64,000 nucleotides of DNA, taken from assembly GCA_964555055.1 (NCBI GenBank), contig CAZKQW010000003.1, positions 186,001 to 250,000 on the forward strand, written 5' to 3'. Within the stretch, counting starts at the first letter, position 1, and each line of letters starts with the position of its first letter. Origin of the DNA: GCA-016699445 sp964555055. GTDB lineage: Bacteria > UBA10199 > JACPAL01 > GCA-016699445. The position numbers and the translations under genes are program-made. The notes beneath the pieces are model-generated. The model saw nothing but the letters and a program-made list of their open reading frames with translations, ran no database searches and had not been told where the DNA came from. Below, piece after piece: positions 1 through 7,971 of the stretch.

Positions 1-1
1 C

Positions 2-154
2 GGCGTTAAGAAATTGGTCTATTTTCATTATGCCCCGGAATCGACCGACCAAGAACTGAAGAAGCATCGGGATTGGGCCTTGAAAAAAATTCGAAAGAAG
101 AAACTCCCTATCGACTTGACCCTCGCGCGCGAAGGTCTGGTGATCACCCTGTGA
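2..154 (+). CDS. C-terminal fragment, probable MBL-fold metallo-hydrolase (5' end outside window)
   Basis: An open frame enters from the left edge and ends at TGA 152-154, leaving about 50 codons. The visible tail has a hydrophobic strand followed by YFHYAPESTDQEL, then a Lys-rich helix and a final LAREGLVITL strand. This resembles the end of metallo-beta-lactamase-fold proteins, where an F-H-[HY]-x-P loop and a helix precede the last strand. Only the tail is seen, so the metal-binding motifs cannot be checked. The stop lies four bases before the start of the downstream cyclase gene, so the two are probably co-transcribed. Family assignment is tentative. Confidence 0.45.
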   Translation, partial: GVKKLVYFHYAPESTDQELKKHRDWALKKIRKKKLPIDLTLAREGLVITL

Positions 155-158
155 GACC

Positions 159-2063
159 GTGAAAAAGAAAAAGATTCATTTCATCGTCGCCGCCTTGTTT
201 TTCTTTTTTTCTTTCTGCCTGTGGACGGACTCACCTTTGCTTTCATGGCTTGAGCTCAAGACGGTCGACTGGAGGTTCACGGGACGACGTCCGATCCCCA
301 CCTCGGGTCGGGTCGCGATCGTGACCTTGGACGAAAAAAGCTTGGACGTCGAAGGACGGTGGCCTTGGTCGCGCTCTAAGATGGCCGAGCTTCTTCGGAA
401 GCTTCAAAAATACGGGCCTAAGCTGGTGGAGATGGATATCGTGTTCGCTGAGCCCTCCGCGGGCGACGATGAGTTGCAAAAGGTCATCCGCCAAAACGGG
501 AATACCGTCCTCGGTTACTTTTTCTTCCAAAACGTCGCCGAGAGGGAAAAGGCCGCCATCCGTTCCGAAAAGATGGAGCAAAGCTTCCAGACAATCCTGC
601 CGACGGCCCTACCCGATATTACAGACGTTCAAAAGACGCTGCGACCGATGGCGGGTCTCGTGTCGAATATACCGACGCTCGCGACCGCGGCTAGGAGCCA
701 AGGATATTTCAACGCTTTCGCGGATCGGGATGGCGTTATCCGGCGCGCTCCGTTGGTGATCACTTATAAGAACAAGATTTTCCCGTCGATGACGTTGAAA
801 ACGTACTCGTTGGACCAGGATGGTTTTGATCCTCTCCTGACTCAGGATACGGAAGGTCTCTTGATGGGCATGAGCATCGGGACGAAGCAAGTCCCCGTGA
901 ATACTCGGGGCGAAGTCATGATCAATTACCGGGGGCGCGAAGCTTTCCCGACGTATTCGGCGACCGACATTCTACATGACCGCGTGCCCGAGGACGCCTT
1001 GAAGGATAAAGTCGTCTTGATCGGCGCCACGGCGATCGGTATTTATGACCTTCGTGTAACGCCCATTTCTCCGAACCTCCCGGGAATTTTCATCCAAGCC
1101 AGCCTTTTGGATAATTTGATCCACGGGGATTTTTTGACCTTGCCTCTTTTGGCCAAGTTCGCGGTCTTTTTGGAGATGCTCGCGATGAGCGTGCTGTTCG
1201 TTCTCGTCCTGAACCACCCGAAGGCCAAGATCTTTTGGGGGCTTTTATTGGTGGGCCCCGTCTTAGGCCTCCAATGGTACGCGTCGATTGCGTTCTTTGA
1301 GCGATTGACCATTGTTCCCTTCGTTGTGCCTTCCCTTTACATCCTGATGACCGTCTTCACCATTATCATCTACCGTGGCCTAGTGGAGGAGCGGGAGAAA
1401 CGATTTATACGCACGGCCTTCCAATCCTACCTCCACCCAGACCTCGTGGAGGAAATGACCCAAAACCTCGATAAGTTGAAGCTCGGTGGCGAGAAAAGGG
1501 AATGTACCATTCTTTTCTCTGATGTCAGGAACTTCACTTCCATTTCCGAAAACATGGACCCCGCCGTGCTTTTAGAACTCATGAACGCGTATTTCGACCC
1601 CGTTTCCCAAGCCATCATCGAAGAAGGCGGGTACATCGATAAATTCATCGGAGACGCCGTCATGGCGATCTTTGGGGCGCCGAATCGCATGGAGGACCAC
1701 GCGGCGAGAGCCTGTCGGGCGGCTTTGAGGATGAAAAAACTCGTGGCTGATTTGGAACCACGGTTCCGAGAAAAATACGGGATCGAGGCGTTCAAGATCG
1801 GCATCGGCCTTAACACGGGCGACGTCACCGTCGGGAATATCGGCACCAGCAAGCGTTTGAACTACACCGTCATGGGCGACGCGGTGAACCTCGCCTCGCG
1901 CCTGGAAAGCGCGACGAAAGAGCTCGGCGTGACGGCATGCATGAGCGAAGCGACATACGAGCAAGCTAAGGGTAGTATCACAGGGCGTTACCTAAACGAA
2001 ATTTCCGTCAAAGGAAAAGCCCAGAAAATCCAGGTGTACGAAATCCTCTCTTTGCTTGCGTGA
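159..2063 (+). CDS. CHASE2-domain adenylate cyclase (class III), membrane-bound
   Basis: Predicted 634-residue class III nucleotide cyclase making cAMP from ATP. A GTG start lies 4 bases after the preceding stop. An N-terminal membrane anchor (about residues 7-25) is followed by an extracytoplasmic CHASE2 sensor domain (about 30-330), three membrane segments (about 335-405), and a cytoplasmic cyclase domain from about 445. Catalytic signatures are FSDVRNFT (metal-binding Asp, about residue 453), the second metal Asp in IGDAVMAIFGAP (about 497) and the NxxxR transition-state motif in NLASRLES. The Lys in YIDKF and the Asp in VMGDAVN fit adenine rather than guanine specificity. The signal sensed is unknown. 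CHASE2-cyclases are common in cyanobacteria and delta-grade bacteria. Cyclase assignment is firm. Confidence 0.9.
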   Translation: MKKKKIHFIVAALFFFFSFCLWTDSPLLSWLELKTVDWRFTGRRPIPTSGRVAIVTLDEKSLDVEGRWPWSRSKMAELLRKLQKYGPKLVEMDIVFAEPSAGDDELQKVIRQNGNTVLGYFFFQNVAEREKAAIRSEKMEQSFQTILPTALPDITDVQKTLRPMAGLVSNIPTLATAARSQGYFNAFADRDGVIRRAPLVITYKNKIFPSMTLKTYSLDQDGFDPLLTQDTEGLLMGMSIGTKQVPVNTRGEVMINYRGREAFPTYSATDILHDRVPEDALKDKVVLIGATAIGIYDLRVTPISPNLPGIFIQASLLDNLIHGDFLTLPLLAKFAVFLEMLAMSVLFVLVLNHPKAKIFWGLLLVGPVLGLQWYASIAFFERLTIVPFVVPSLYILMTVFTIIIYRGLVEEREKRFIRTAFQSYLHPDLVEEMTQNLDKLKLGGEKRECTILFSDVRNFTSISENMDPAVLLELMNAYFDPVSQAIIEEGGYIDKFIGDAVMAIFGAPNRMEDHAARACRAALRMKKLVADLEPRFREKYGIEAFKIGIGLNTGDVTVGNIGTSKRLNYTVMGDAVNLASRLESATKELGVTACMSEATYEQAKGSITGRYLNEISVKGKAQKIQVYEILSLLA

Positions 2064-2097
2064 CGAAATCCGATTCGATACTAAAAGTGAGCGAGCA

Positions 2098-3426
2098 TCA
2101 GGAAAAAGGGCTTCGCCCCTTTTCCTGAGCGGAGCGAACGATCAGGCAATGACTATCAGATGAGGGTTTCAGGGAGAGAGCGGTATCTCTCCCTGAATTC
2201 AAATGAGGGATCGTCCAACGGCAGGACACGTGGCTCTGACCCACGGAATCATGGTTCGAATCCATGTCCCTCAGTATATAAGTACCCGAATTTAAAACAT
2301 TTTTTATAAATGACCATTCATCGTGTTTTAAGGTGTCCAAAAAGTGTCCACCCAGATCCGAACGAATGGGTCTCATGAGGTCTTTTTTGTACTCTGTTGG
2401 AATCCATTGAGCATAGCAGCGTAAAACAGTTTGCAAATTATCCCCCATCATATTGGCAACCCAAGCAGCAGGTTGTCCTTCCGATAGCATGATGCTCGCA
2501 AAGGTATGACGAGTGACGTAAGGCTTTCGATGCGCTATTTTCATCTTTCTTAAGATGGGCATCCATACTCTGTTTCTTAGATTTTGTTCATGATACCCAG
2601 GGAAAATAAGATCACCTTTAATGTCTTTGATATGCCGCCAGTCAGTAAAGAATGGTTGTAGATGCGGCGTAATATCTATTAATCGGGGCTCTCCTGTTTT
2701 AGTAGATGTGATATGCCCACTATTCTTATCTAAAGTGCGCTCTGCATGAATTTTTTGATTACGCAAATCAATGTCACCAAAACGAAGAGCGAGAACTTCC
2801 CCTGTCCTCATACCAGTAAAAAAAGAAAGTGCATAGAAGAGATGATATTGTTGAGGACAGATTTCAAAAAATGAAGCGACCTCTTCCTGGGTCAATGGAC
2901 GTTTATTGTCAGTTCGAGAAATAACTTTTGGCAGGTCCAGAAAGGTTGAAAGTTCTTTTTCAATCAGTTCCTGTTTATAGGCGTCATTTAGAATTGTTCC
3001 AAGGCAGGTTAAATAATTACGTACAGATTTTGAAGAAAGATTTTTTGAAAAAAGTTTTTCTTTAATACCAGATTTATTTGGAGAACCCCTCAAAAAGGAA
3101 GGGGAGAGATCAGATAAATCATAGTCGCCTAATAGAGGATTCAGGTGAACCCTGACAATCATTTCATACCATTCGTAAGTTCGCGGCTTATTACGCTCTT
3201 CACAATCTTTTTTAACTTTTTTTAACCAAGAGTCAGCAAGCTCCTTAAATCTAATCCTCATGGGGAGGATCTTATTTTTAGCCCCCTGAACTTTGGCCTT
3301 TTCCTGAATTAAAAAATGATCAGCGGCGGTTTTGGAATCAAAGGTCCGACGTTCCCGTTGACCATACTCATTTCGCCAATCAACCCGCCAGCCGTTCTTT
3401 TCGCGATTGATACCCACGATATTCAT
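2098..3426 (-). CDS. Tyrosine recombinase/integrase of the island
   Basis: 442-residue phage-type integrase that should recombine the 44-bp tRNA-Gln core. After N-terminal arm- and core-binding regions, the catalytic domain shows the box I Arg (GMRTG, R207), the box II R-H pair (VTRHTFAS, R306-H307, with Tyr at the position usually His) and the nucleophile Tyr338 in VLRCYAQW. The frame does not stop at the island edge. It runs antisense through attL and the tRNA into host DNA, so about the last 40 residues come from the chromosome. Only residues up to about SVGQSH are encoded by the element. Its start overlaps the upstream excisionase-like gene by 47 bases, suggesting coupled expression. Base composition is AT-rich compared with the flanks. 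Confidence 0.92.
   Translation of the reverse strand: MNIVGINREKNGWRVDWRNEYGQRERRTFDSKTAADHFLIQEKAKVQGAKNKILPMRIRFKELADSWLKKVKKDCEERNKPRTYEWYEMIVRVHLNPLLGDYDLSDLSPSFLRGSPNKSGIKEKLFSKNLSSKSVRNYLTCLGTILNDAYKQELIEKELSTFLDLPKVISRTDNKRPLTQEEVASFFEICPQQYHLFYALSFFTGMRTGEVLALRFGDIDLRNQKIHAERTLDKNSGHITSTKTGEPRLIDITPHLQPFFTDWRHIKDIKGDLIFPGYHEQNLRNRVWMPILRKMKIAHRKPYVTRHTFASIMLSEGQPAAWVANMMGDNLQTVLRCYAQWIPTEYKKDLMRPIRSDLGGHFLDTLKHDEWSFIKNVLNSGTYILRDMDSNHDSVGQSHVSCRWTIPHLNSGRDTALSLKPSSDSHCLIVRSAQEKGRSPFS
2099..2127. terminator. Hairpin between cyclase gene and tRNA-Gln
   Basis: A 13-base inverted repeat with one A-C mismatch and a TTC loop (CAGGAAAAAGGGC / GCCCCTTTTCCTG). There is no long T tract, so it is only a possible terminator for the upstream cyclase gene. 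It also overlaps the last codons of the integrase frame on the other strand. Confidence 0.4.
2168..2197. repeat. Perfect 12-bp stem-loop just upstream of tRNA-Gln
   Basis: TTCAGGGAGAGA pairs with TCTCTCCCTGAA around a six-base loop, ending 7 bases before the tRNA 5' end. It may terminate upstream transcription or form part of the tRNA precursor leader. No T tract follows. Confidence 0.45.
2204..2274 (+). tRNA. tRNA-Gln (CTG anticodon); island target site
   Basis: Folds as a complete cloverleaf: 7-bp acceptor stem TGAGGGA/TCCCTCA starting with the T1-A72 pair typical of tRNA-Gln, D stem GTCC/GGAC, 5-bp anticodon stem CGTGG/CCACG with loop CTCTGAC (anticodon CTG at 2236-2238), T stem CATGG/CCATG with loop TTCGAAT, and discriminator G at 2274. 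CCA is not encoded. The last 44 bases (2231-2274) are repeated at 39905-39948, so the 3' half of this gene is the integration core and the tRNA stays intact after insertion. Confidence 0.93.
2231..2274 (+). repeat. attL: 44-bp direct repeat, left end of the nitrate-respiration island
   Basis: This stretch, from the anticodon stem to the discriminator base of tRNA-Gln, is identical to 39905-39948. Sequence on the left of each copy differs (intact tRNA here, AT-rich island sequence at the right copy), as does sequence on the right. This is the pattern left by a tyrosine integrase using a tRNA 3' end as attB. The adjacent integrase gene supports it. Confidence 0.93.
2333..2350 (+). repeat. Candidate integrase arm-type site, left
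   Basis: GTGTCCAAAAAGTGTCCA, two GTGTCCA heptamers spaced by four A, lies 59 bases inside attL. The identical 18-mer in the same orientation lies at 39738-39755 inside attR. In an excised circle the two copies would flank the att core, as arm sites do for lambda-type integrases. The left copy also falls within the integrase coding region. Confidence 0.55.
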
Positions 3427-3625
3427 TCCTTTCGATAAATTCTTTTATCGCACTTTGTTTAAATCTCCAATCACTGACAAACTTGATACCACAAAGTTCT
3501 CCTTTGCGAGCCAGCTCCCGAACGCAACCTGCAGAAACGTTTAAGATCCTGGAAATTTGAGCCACATTCAAAAGAGGTTCGATTTTTGGAGATAATTCAT
3601 TTTCGGATAATGTGTATGATGTCAT
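3380..3625 (-). CDS. Excisionase-like HTH protein
   Basis: 81-residue protein with a single winged HTH of the MerR/excisionase (HTH_17) type: LLNVAQISRILNVSAGCVRELARKG followed by WRFKQSAIKEFI, the usual pattern of a helix-turn-helix then a wing and a short helix. It sits directly upstream of, and overlaps, the integrase gene on the same strand. Small HTH proteins in that position normally direct excision (Xis) or regulate int. A palindrome at 3614-3627 covers its start codon, so it or the divergent repressor probably controls its expression. Function is inferred from fold class and location. Confidence 0.75.
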   Translation of the reverse strand: MTSYTLSENELSPKIEPLLNVAQISRILNVSAGCVRELARKGELCGIKFVSDWRFKQSAIKEFIERNEYRGYQSRKERLAG

Positions 3626-3627
3626 AC
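3614..3627. promoter_or_regulatory. Palindrome over the excisionase start codon
   Basis: GTATGA-TG-TCATAC is a perfect inverted repeat covering the start codon of the leftward excisionase-like gene (3625-3623). It is a candidate operator for the divergently encoded repressor. The nine bases ACGTATGAC here (reverse strand) also occur near the right end at 39797-39805. Confidence 0.4.
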
Positions 3628-3646
3628 GTCAGTCTTAAACACATAA

Positions 3647-3660
3647 TGTTATATATAACA
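3647..3660. promoter_or_regulatory. Palindromic candidate operator between xis/int and repressor
   Basis: TGTTATATATAACA, a perfect 14-bp palindrome, lies in the 83-bp divergent intergenic region, 48 bases before the repressor start. Position and symmetry suit a repressor binding site controlling both directions. Confidence 0.45.
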
Positions 3661-3708
3661 AGTTATATTTATTTGTATGGCTGAATTTATTCATGTTACC
3701 TAAGTGGG

Positions 3709-4548
3709 ATGACTTCTACAGCAAACCTCACTTTTGGGGATAAAGTTAAAAAATTGCGAGAATTAAAAGGTTGGAGTCAGCAACAATTGGCTGAAAAAGG
3801 GGGCTTTAGCGTCACTTTTATTTCCAAATTTGAGACAAACGCAAAAAATTATCAAAACCCAACCTATTCAACTTTAAACGCCCTGGCTTCTGCCCTCGAT
3901 GTTACAAGTCATTTTCTCACGGAATGGGGAGGTCTAAAATCTTTTGGAGAAAAATTAGGAAAGTTTCGGAAAAAGAAAAGAATGACTGTGGCGAAACTAG
4001 CTAAAGAATCTGGGATTCCACAAGACGATTTGATTGCCTTTGAAGAAGGAGAAAAATTCCCTGATTCGAAATCAATGCTAAAGATTGCAGTCGCTCTAGA
4101 GACAACTTATGACCAATTGATTTTTGATAGGCAAAAGGAAAATATACCTCTCAGATCTATTCCTGAAATTGTCATTTCACCTTTTCAAGGAGGAACGGCA
4201 TTTGATGATGAGGGCCACTATAAGGAACGTCAGTCTCACAAAAATTTTTATTATTGCCCTCCAGATATCAAGGATCCATTTGCTTATGCAGTACGCGTTT
4301 CACATTTTGATGCAATGGAACCTGTTATTGAGGATGGAACAATCCTGATTTGCACCACGAACGAAACTCCGAAGGAAAAAGACTTGGTCATTCTTTTAAC
4401 AATTGAAGGTGGGATGACGGCTGGAGTAATAAATTACAATGGAGACAAGATCATTATTAAACCATTTCATCCAAGAGATCCGCTTGAAACCTATATGAAA
4501 AAGGATGTTAAGGCGATTCATCGTGTTGTGTGGATCAGAAGAAAGTAA
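3709..4548 (+). CDS. Tandem-HTH repressor with S24/LexA-like domain lacking the catalytic Ser
   Basis: 279-residue probable element repressor. Two XRE-type HTH domains occur in series (about residues 10-65 and 76-128: KLRELKGWSQQQLAEKGG and FRKKKRMTVAKLAKESGI). A C-terminal domain (about 185-279) matches the S24 peptidase/CI fold. In self-cleaving S24 repressors the nucleophile is the Ser of G-D-S-M-x-P. Here the motif reads HFDAMEPVIEDG, with Ala202 at the Ser position, so RecA-stimulated self-cleavage is unlikely. The gene faces away from int/xis across a palindrome-containing intergenic region, the usual repressor layout. How induction happens is not visible. Confidence 0.8.
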   Translation: MTSTANLTFGDKVKKLRELKGWSQQQLAEKGGFSVTFISKFETNAKNYQNPTYSTLNALASALDVTSHFLTEWGGLKSFGEKLGKFRKKKRMTVAKLAKESGIPQDDLIAFEEGEKFPDSKSMLKIAVALETTYDQLIFDRQKENIPLRSIPEIVISPFQGGTAFDDEGHYKERQSHKNFYYCPPDIKDPFAYAVRVSHFDAMEPVIEDGTILICTTNETPKEKDLVILLTIEGGMTAGVINYNGDKIIIKPFHPRDPLETYMKKDVKAIHRVVWIRRK

Positions 4549-4598
4549 GGAGCTTTTAAATATAAGCCAAGAGCTACGCAGCTGATTTGTGGGTTGAT

Positions 4599-4630
4599 TT
4601 GTAACAAAATAGATAGTATTTTTGTTACAA
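4599..4630. promoter_or_regulatory. Inverted repeat upstream of abiEi antitoxin gene
   Basis: TTGTAACAAAATA and TATTTTTGTTACAA form a near-perfect inverted repeat around GATAG, ending 3 bases before the ATG at 4634. AbiEi antitoxins of this family are known to repress their own promoter by binding inverted repeats, so this is a good candidate operator. Confidence 0.6.
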
Positions 4631-4633
4631 GAT

Positions 4634-5254
4634 ATGAAGACAATTAACGATAAAACCATTGAAAAATCAATTAAATATAGAATTAATGCTCATCCACCCG
4701 GTTGGTGTATGTCACCCAGTCATTTTGCAGATCTAGGCTCCGATGGAGCTATTAGGATTTCGCTGTATCGCTTAGCTAAGAAAGGAATTATCAGACGCGT
4801 ATCCAAGGGCATTTATGAGTGCCCTAGAAAACACGAGCATCTTGGGATTCTTTCGCCTTCTATTGATAAAATTGCCCAAGCCATCTCTGAAAGAGATGAT
4901 ATTCAAATCCAACCATCAGGGGCTTATGCGGCCAACCTCCTAGGCTTATCCGAACAAGTGCCAGCAAAAGTAGTTTTTGTAACGAATGGACCTTCAAAAA
5001 AAATCAAGATTGATAAAATGGAGATCGTCTTCAGGCATACAACAAACAAAAATGTGCATAACGCAGGAACTACATTGGGCTTGATTATACAGGCAATTAA
5101 ACATGTTGGAAAAACAAATTTGACCAAACCAGTCTTATTTAAATTAAAAAAACATATTGCTGCTCTCGATGAAAAAAGTCTTAAAAATGTTACCTATGCA
5201 CCTGCCTGGATTCGACATGTTATTCTTGATTTGCGGAGAGATCTAAATGGTTAA
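4634..5254 (+). CDS. abiEi: AbiEi-family antitoxin (DUF6088-like), type IV toxin-antitoxin
   Basis: About 206 residues, starting at ATG 4634 (a TTG four codons upstream is less likely). The N-terminal half is a winged-HTH-like region (MSPSHFADLGSDGAIRISLYRLAKKGIIRRVSKGIYECP). The C-terminal half (GAYAANLLGLSEQVPAKVVFVTNG, IKIDKMEIVFRHT) is characteristic of AbiEi/DUF6088 antitoxins. It overlaps the downstream nucleotidyltransferase toxin gene by 8 bases, the standard AbiE operon. Known family members repress their own operon and neutralise the toxin without direct complex formation. Here the pair probably stabilises the island or provides abortive phage defence. The inverted repeat at 4599-4630 is its likely target. 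Confidence 0.85.
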   Translation: MKTINDKTIEKSIKYRINAHPPGWCMSPSHFADLGSDGAIRISLYRLAKKGIIRRVSKGIYECPRKHEHLGILSPSIDKIAQAISERDDIQIQPSGAYAANLLGLSEQVPAKVVFVTNGPSKKIKIDKMEIVFRHTTNKNVHNAGTTLGLIIQAIKHVGKTNLTKPVLFKLKKHIAALDEKSLKNVTYAPAWIRHVILDLRRDLNG

Positions 5255-6260
5255 ACTTCATCTTCTCGATCCTAAAAATAGGATTACTTACTTTGAAGAG
5301 AGTTCTCGTCAAATGGGCATTTCTATTTCAATGATCGAAAAAGACTATTGGGTGGTATGGATTTTAGGTCGTTTGTTTAATTTAAACGAACTGAAGAACC
5401 ATCTTACATTCAAAGGCGGAACATCACTTTCAAAAATATATCAAATCATTAAGAGATTTTCTGAAGATATTGATTTATCCATTGAAAGAACTTTTTTTGG
5501 CTTTCACAACGAGCAACTCGAAAACATCAATATAAGCCGTAAGCAAAAGAATATTTCTCTCGAAAATCTTTCCCATCAATGTGCTCAGTATATTAGCAGC
5601 ACTTTAATGAAAGTGCTGTCCGAAGATATTACCAAAGAACTCAATTCATCCGATACATGGAAGCTATTCATTGATGAGTCAGATCCAGTCAGACAAACAT
5701 TGATTTTCGAATACCCTGTGATTGCCCCTGATAAAAATGGCTATATTCACCCATCAATTAAAATTGAACTGGGTGCTCGCTCGGAACATTGGCCGGTGAG
5801 TCAACATGCTATTCACAGTTATGCCAAAGAGATCTTGAAAGATAAGGTTGAAGAATCAGAAATGACAATAAGGGTGTTGAACATTGAGAGAACATTTTGG
5901 GAGAAAGCCACGATTTTGCATCAGTACTCACATCTCCCCACAAACAAATCTTTGCCACTACGCTTGTCCAGACATTATTACGATTTTTATTTTCTCCTTA
6001 AATCTATTAAGGATGAGGCAATTAAAAATCAGCATCTCCTGGAAAAAGTGGCACATCATAAGGATACTTATTTCCCATCAGCATGGGCCAACTATGCTCA
6101 AGCCAAAAAAGGGAGTTTAAAGCTTGTCCCTCCCGAACCTATATCAAAAATCCTCGAGAAAGATTACGAACTCATGAAAGATATGTTTTTCGAAGATCCC
6201 CCAATCTGGAATGAAATAATGGATCTTATTCGTCGCTTTGAAATAGAATTTAATCAGTAG
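5247..6260 (+). CDS. abiEii: AbiEii/AbiGii-family nucleotidyltransferase toxin
   Basis: 337-residue toxin of the DUF1814 nucleotidyltransferase family. The core motif is present: GGTSLSK at residues 57-63 followed by SEDIDLS with the metal-binding aspartates at 74 and 76. Further conserved segments include IKIELGAR and ERTFWEKATILHQY. Its start overlaps the antitoxin gene by 8 bases. AbiEii proteins transfer nucleotides (GTP-binding, or tRNA-modifying in relatives) and cause reversible growth arrest. The full-length motif set suggests it is active. The gene is AT-rich like the rest of the left end, unlike the somewhat GC-richer respiration cargo that follows. Confidence 0.88.
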   Translation: MVKLHLLDPKNRITYFEESSRQMGISISMIEKDYWVVWILGRLFNLNELKNHLTFKGGTSLSKIYQIIKRFSEDIDLSIERTFFGFHNEQLENINISRKQKNISLENLSHQCAQYISSTLMKVLSEDITKELNSSDTWKLFIDESDPVRQTLIFEYPVIAPDKNGYIHPSIKIELGARSEHWPVSQHAIHSYAKEILKDKVEESEMTIRVLNIERTFWEKATILHQYSHLPTNKSLPLRLSRHYYDFYFLLKSIKDEAIKNQHLLEKVAHHKDTYFPSAWANYAQAKKGSLKLVPPEPISKILEKDYELMKDMFFEDPPIWNEIMDLIRRFEIEFNQ

Positions 6261-6315
6261 GAATTTCATGTTCCACAGTATTAAGTTCCTGTATAAAGTG
6301 TAAGACAGCTTTAAA

Positions 6316-7068
6316 TTATAAGCTCATCAATAAACGAACCGCAGCCAATAGGACAAGGCAGGCACCCATTCGTTGAATGACTTGCTTTGAGATATATTGA
6401 GATCCAATGCGAGAGCCTAATTGTCCTCCAAGAAAAACTGCCAACATCAAAGGTAGAATTTCGTGTAGAGGATAGAAAGATCCAATCTTGAGATATTGAC
6501 CTACCAGCCCTGAAACGGAATTCACCAAGATAAAAACACTCGAAGCGGCGGCGGCTTCCTTGGAATTGGCCCATCCCATCAAGATCAAAAGAGGGGCTAA
6601 ATAAATACCACCGCCAATCCCCACTAACCCCGATAAAAACCCCAAACTCGCTCCAATGGGTAAAGCCCATAAAAATATCTTTTTATTATTTAGAGTGGAA
6701 TCTGATTTTTTAACTTCACTCAAAAACATCCGGATTGCTGCCAGAAACAATGAGAAACCTAATAAAATAGAAAACTTTTTTTTACTGATGGAGACATGGC
6801 CCCCAAAATAAGCAGAAGGGATTGATGTCATCACAAATGGAAGAATCAACCTCCAACGAAGATATCCTGACTTCCAAAAAAACCAACCACCACCAGAAAC
6901 AACGATGATGTTACAGATCAGAGACACTTGAGGCATATAATAATAAGAAGGCGCGTACGAAAATGAAAATAGCGCGAGAAGAGCTAAATACGTCGAACCA
7001 CCACCAAGACCCACCATCGAATAGAGCATGGCTGTAACAAAAAATAAAAAGGGCAACAGCGGACTCAA
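6316..7068 (-). CDS. TauE/SafE (sulfite exporter) family membrane permease
   Basis: 250-residue polytopic protein with about eight membrane helices and two Gly-rich repeats, MLYSMVGLGGGSTYLALL near the N-terminus and GASLGFLSGLVGIGGGIYLAPLL in the middle, the duplicated signature of TauE/SafE (TSUP) permeases. Its ATG overlaps the stop of moaCB by 4 bases, so it is the last gene of the molybdenum-cofactor operon. Family members move sulfite, sulfoacetate or other organic or inorganic anions. Operon position suggests handling of a sulfur or molybdenum oxyanion needed for cofactor synthesis, but that is inference. No modABC molybdate transporter is present in the island. Confidence 0.85.
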   Translation of the reverse strand: MSPLLPFLFFVTAMLYSMVGLGGGSTYLALLALFSFSYAPSYYYMPQVSLICNIIVVSGGGWFFWKSGYLRWRLILPFVMTSIPSAYFGGHVSISKKKFSILLGFSLFLAAIRMFLSEVKKSDSTLNNKKIFLWALPIGASLGFLSGLVGIGGGIYLAPLLILMGWANSKEAAAASSVFILVNSVSGLVGQYLKIGSFYPLHEILPLMLAVFLGGQLGSRIGSQYISKQVIQRMGACLVLLAAVRLLMSL

Positions 7069-7970
7069 TGACCGCCTCCACCCATCATGTTAAAAGCATG
7101 AAGAATGTTTGGGAACAAGGCCGACAAGGATTCTTTCACGCCATTGGAAGAGCCAGGGAGAGTCAGTATCAGTGTATTCTTTTTAATCCCCACGATGCCG
7201 CGCGACAGCATGGCATAGGGTGTTCGTCTTTGACCGAAAGCACGCATGGTTTCGGCGACACCAGGGACTTCTCGATCCACAATCTTGCGAATGGCTTCGA
7301 CCGTAACATCACGCGGACCCAGCCCAGTCCCGCCCGTCGTCACGATAAGACGCACGCCGGATTCAACCCATTGAAGAATTTTTTCCTGAATCTTTTTCTT
7401 TTCATCCGGGACAATTTCATAATGAGCCACATCGAGAGGGTATTTTTTCAAAGTCTCGGTGATGATTTTTCCAGACTTGTCCGACTTCTTTCCTTGAGAG
7501 ACGGAATCCGAACTCACCAGAACGGCCGTCGGAAGAGGTTTTAAGAAAGTTTCCTGAAAATCACTTTTGCCACCATGCTTCTCCAACAATTTTGTTTCGC
7601 CAATCACGACATTTTTATCGATTCCCTTCATCATGTCGTAGATGTTTAAGGCAGCGATCATGGCACCCGTCAGAGCTTCCATCTCAATTCCGGTTTTGCC
7701 AACACACTTAACCTCAACACGAATCATAATTTCAGTTTCCCTCGCTTCAAAATGAACGGATACGGCATCAATCATCAGAGGATGACAGTAGGGGATCAGT
7801 TCCGGAGTTTTCTTAACGGCCAACACCGCGGCGGCACGAGCCACAGTCAACACATCACCCTTTGGAGTGTCACCTCTCACGGCGCGCTCGATCGTTTCTT
7901 TTTTCGCAATCACTCGCGATTCAGCAATCGCTGAACGGAGAGTTTCTATTTTATTCGAAATATCAATCAT
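7065..7970 (-). CDS. moaCB: Fused MoaC-MoaB/Mog molybdopterin synthesis protein
   Basis: Bifunctional protein of about 301 residues. The N-terminal MoaC domain (about 1-150; YCHPLMIDAVSV, GMEALTGAM-type helix, Asp-Lys-rich end) makes cyclic pyranopterin monophosphate after MoaA. The C-terminal MoaB/Mog domain (about 160-300; VSSDSVSQGKKSDKSG, TTGGTGLGPRDVT, LPGSSNGVKESL) adenylylates molybdopterin before Mo insertion. The start is taken at 7970 rather than the in-frame ATG at 7988, because GGAGG lies 5 bases before it and the moaA stop is 1 base upstream. Fusion of the two domains occurs in several bacterial lineages. The C-terminus overlaps the TauE-like gene start by 4 bases. Confidence 0.92.
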   Translation of the reverse strand: MIDISNKIETLRSAIAESRVIAKKETIERAVRGDTPKGDVLTVARAAAVLAVKKTPELIPYCHPLMIDAVSVHFEARETEIMIRVEVKCVGKTGIEMEALTGAMIAALNIYDMMKGIDKNVVIGETKLLEKHGGKSDFQETFLKPLPTAVLVSSDSVSQGKKSDKSGKIITETLKKYPLDVAHYEIVPDEKKKIQEKILQWVESGVRLIVTTGGTGLGPRDVTVEAIRKIVDREVPGVAETMRAFGQRRTPYAMLSRGIVGIKKNTLILTLPGSSNGVKESLSALFPNILHAFNMMGGGGH

Positions 7971-7971
7971 C

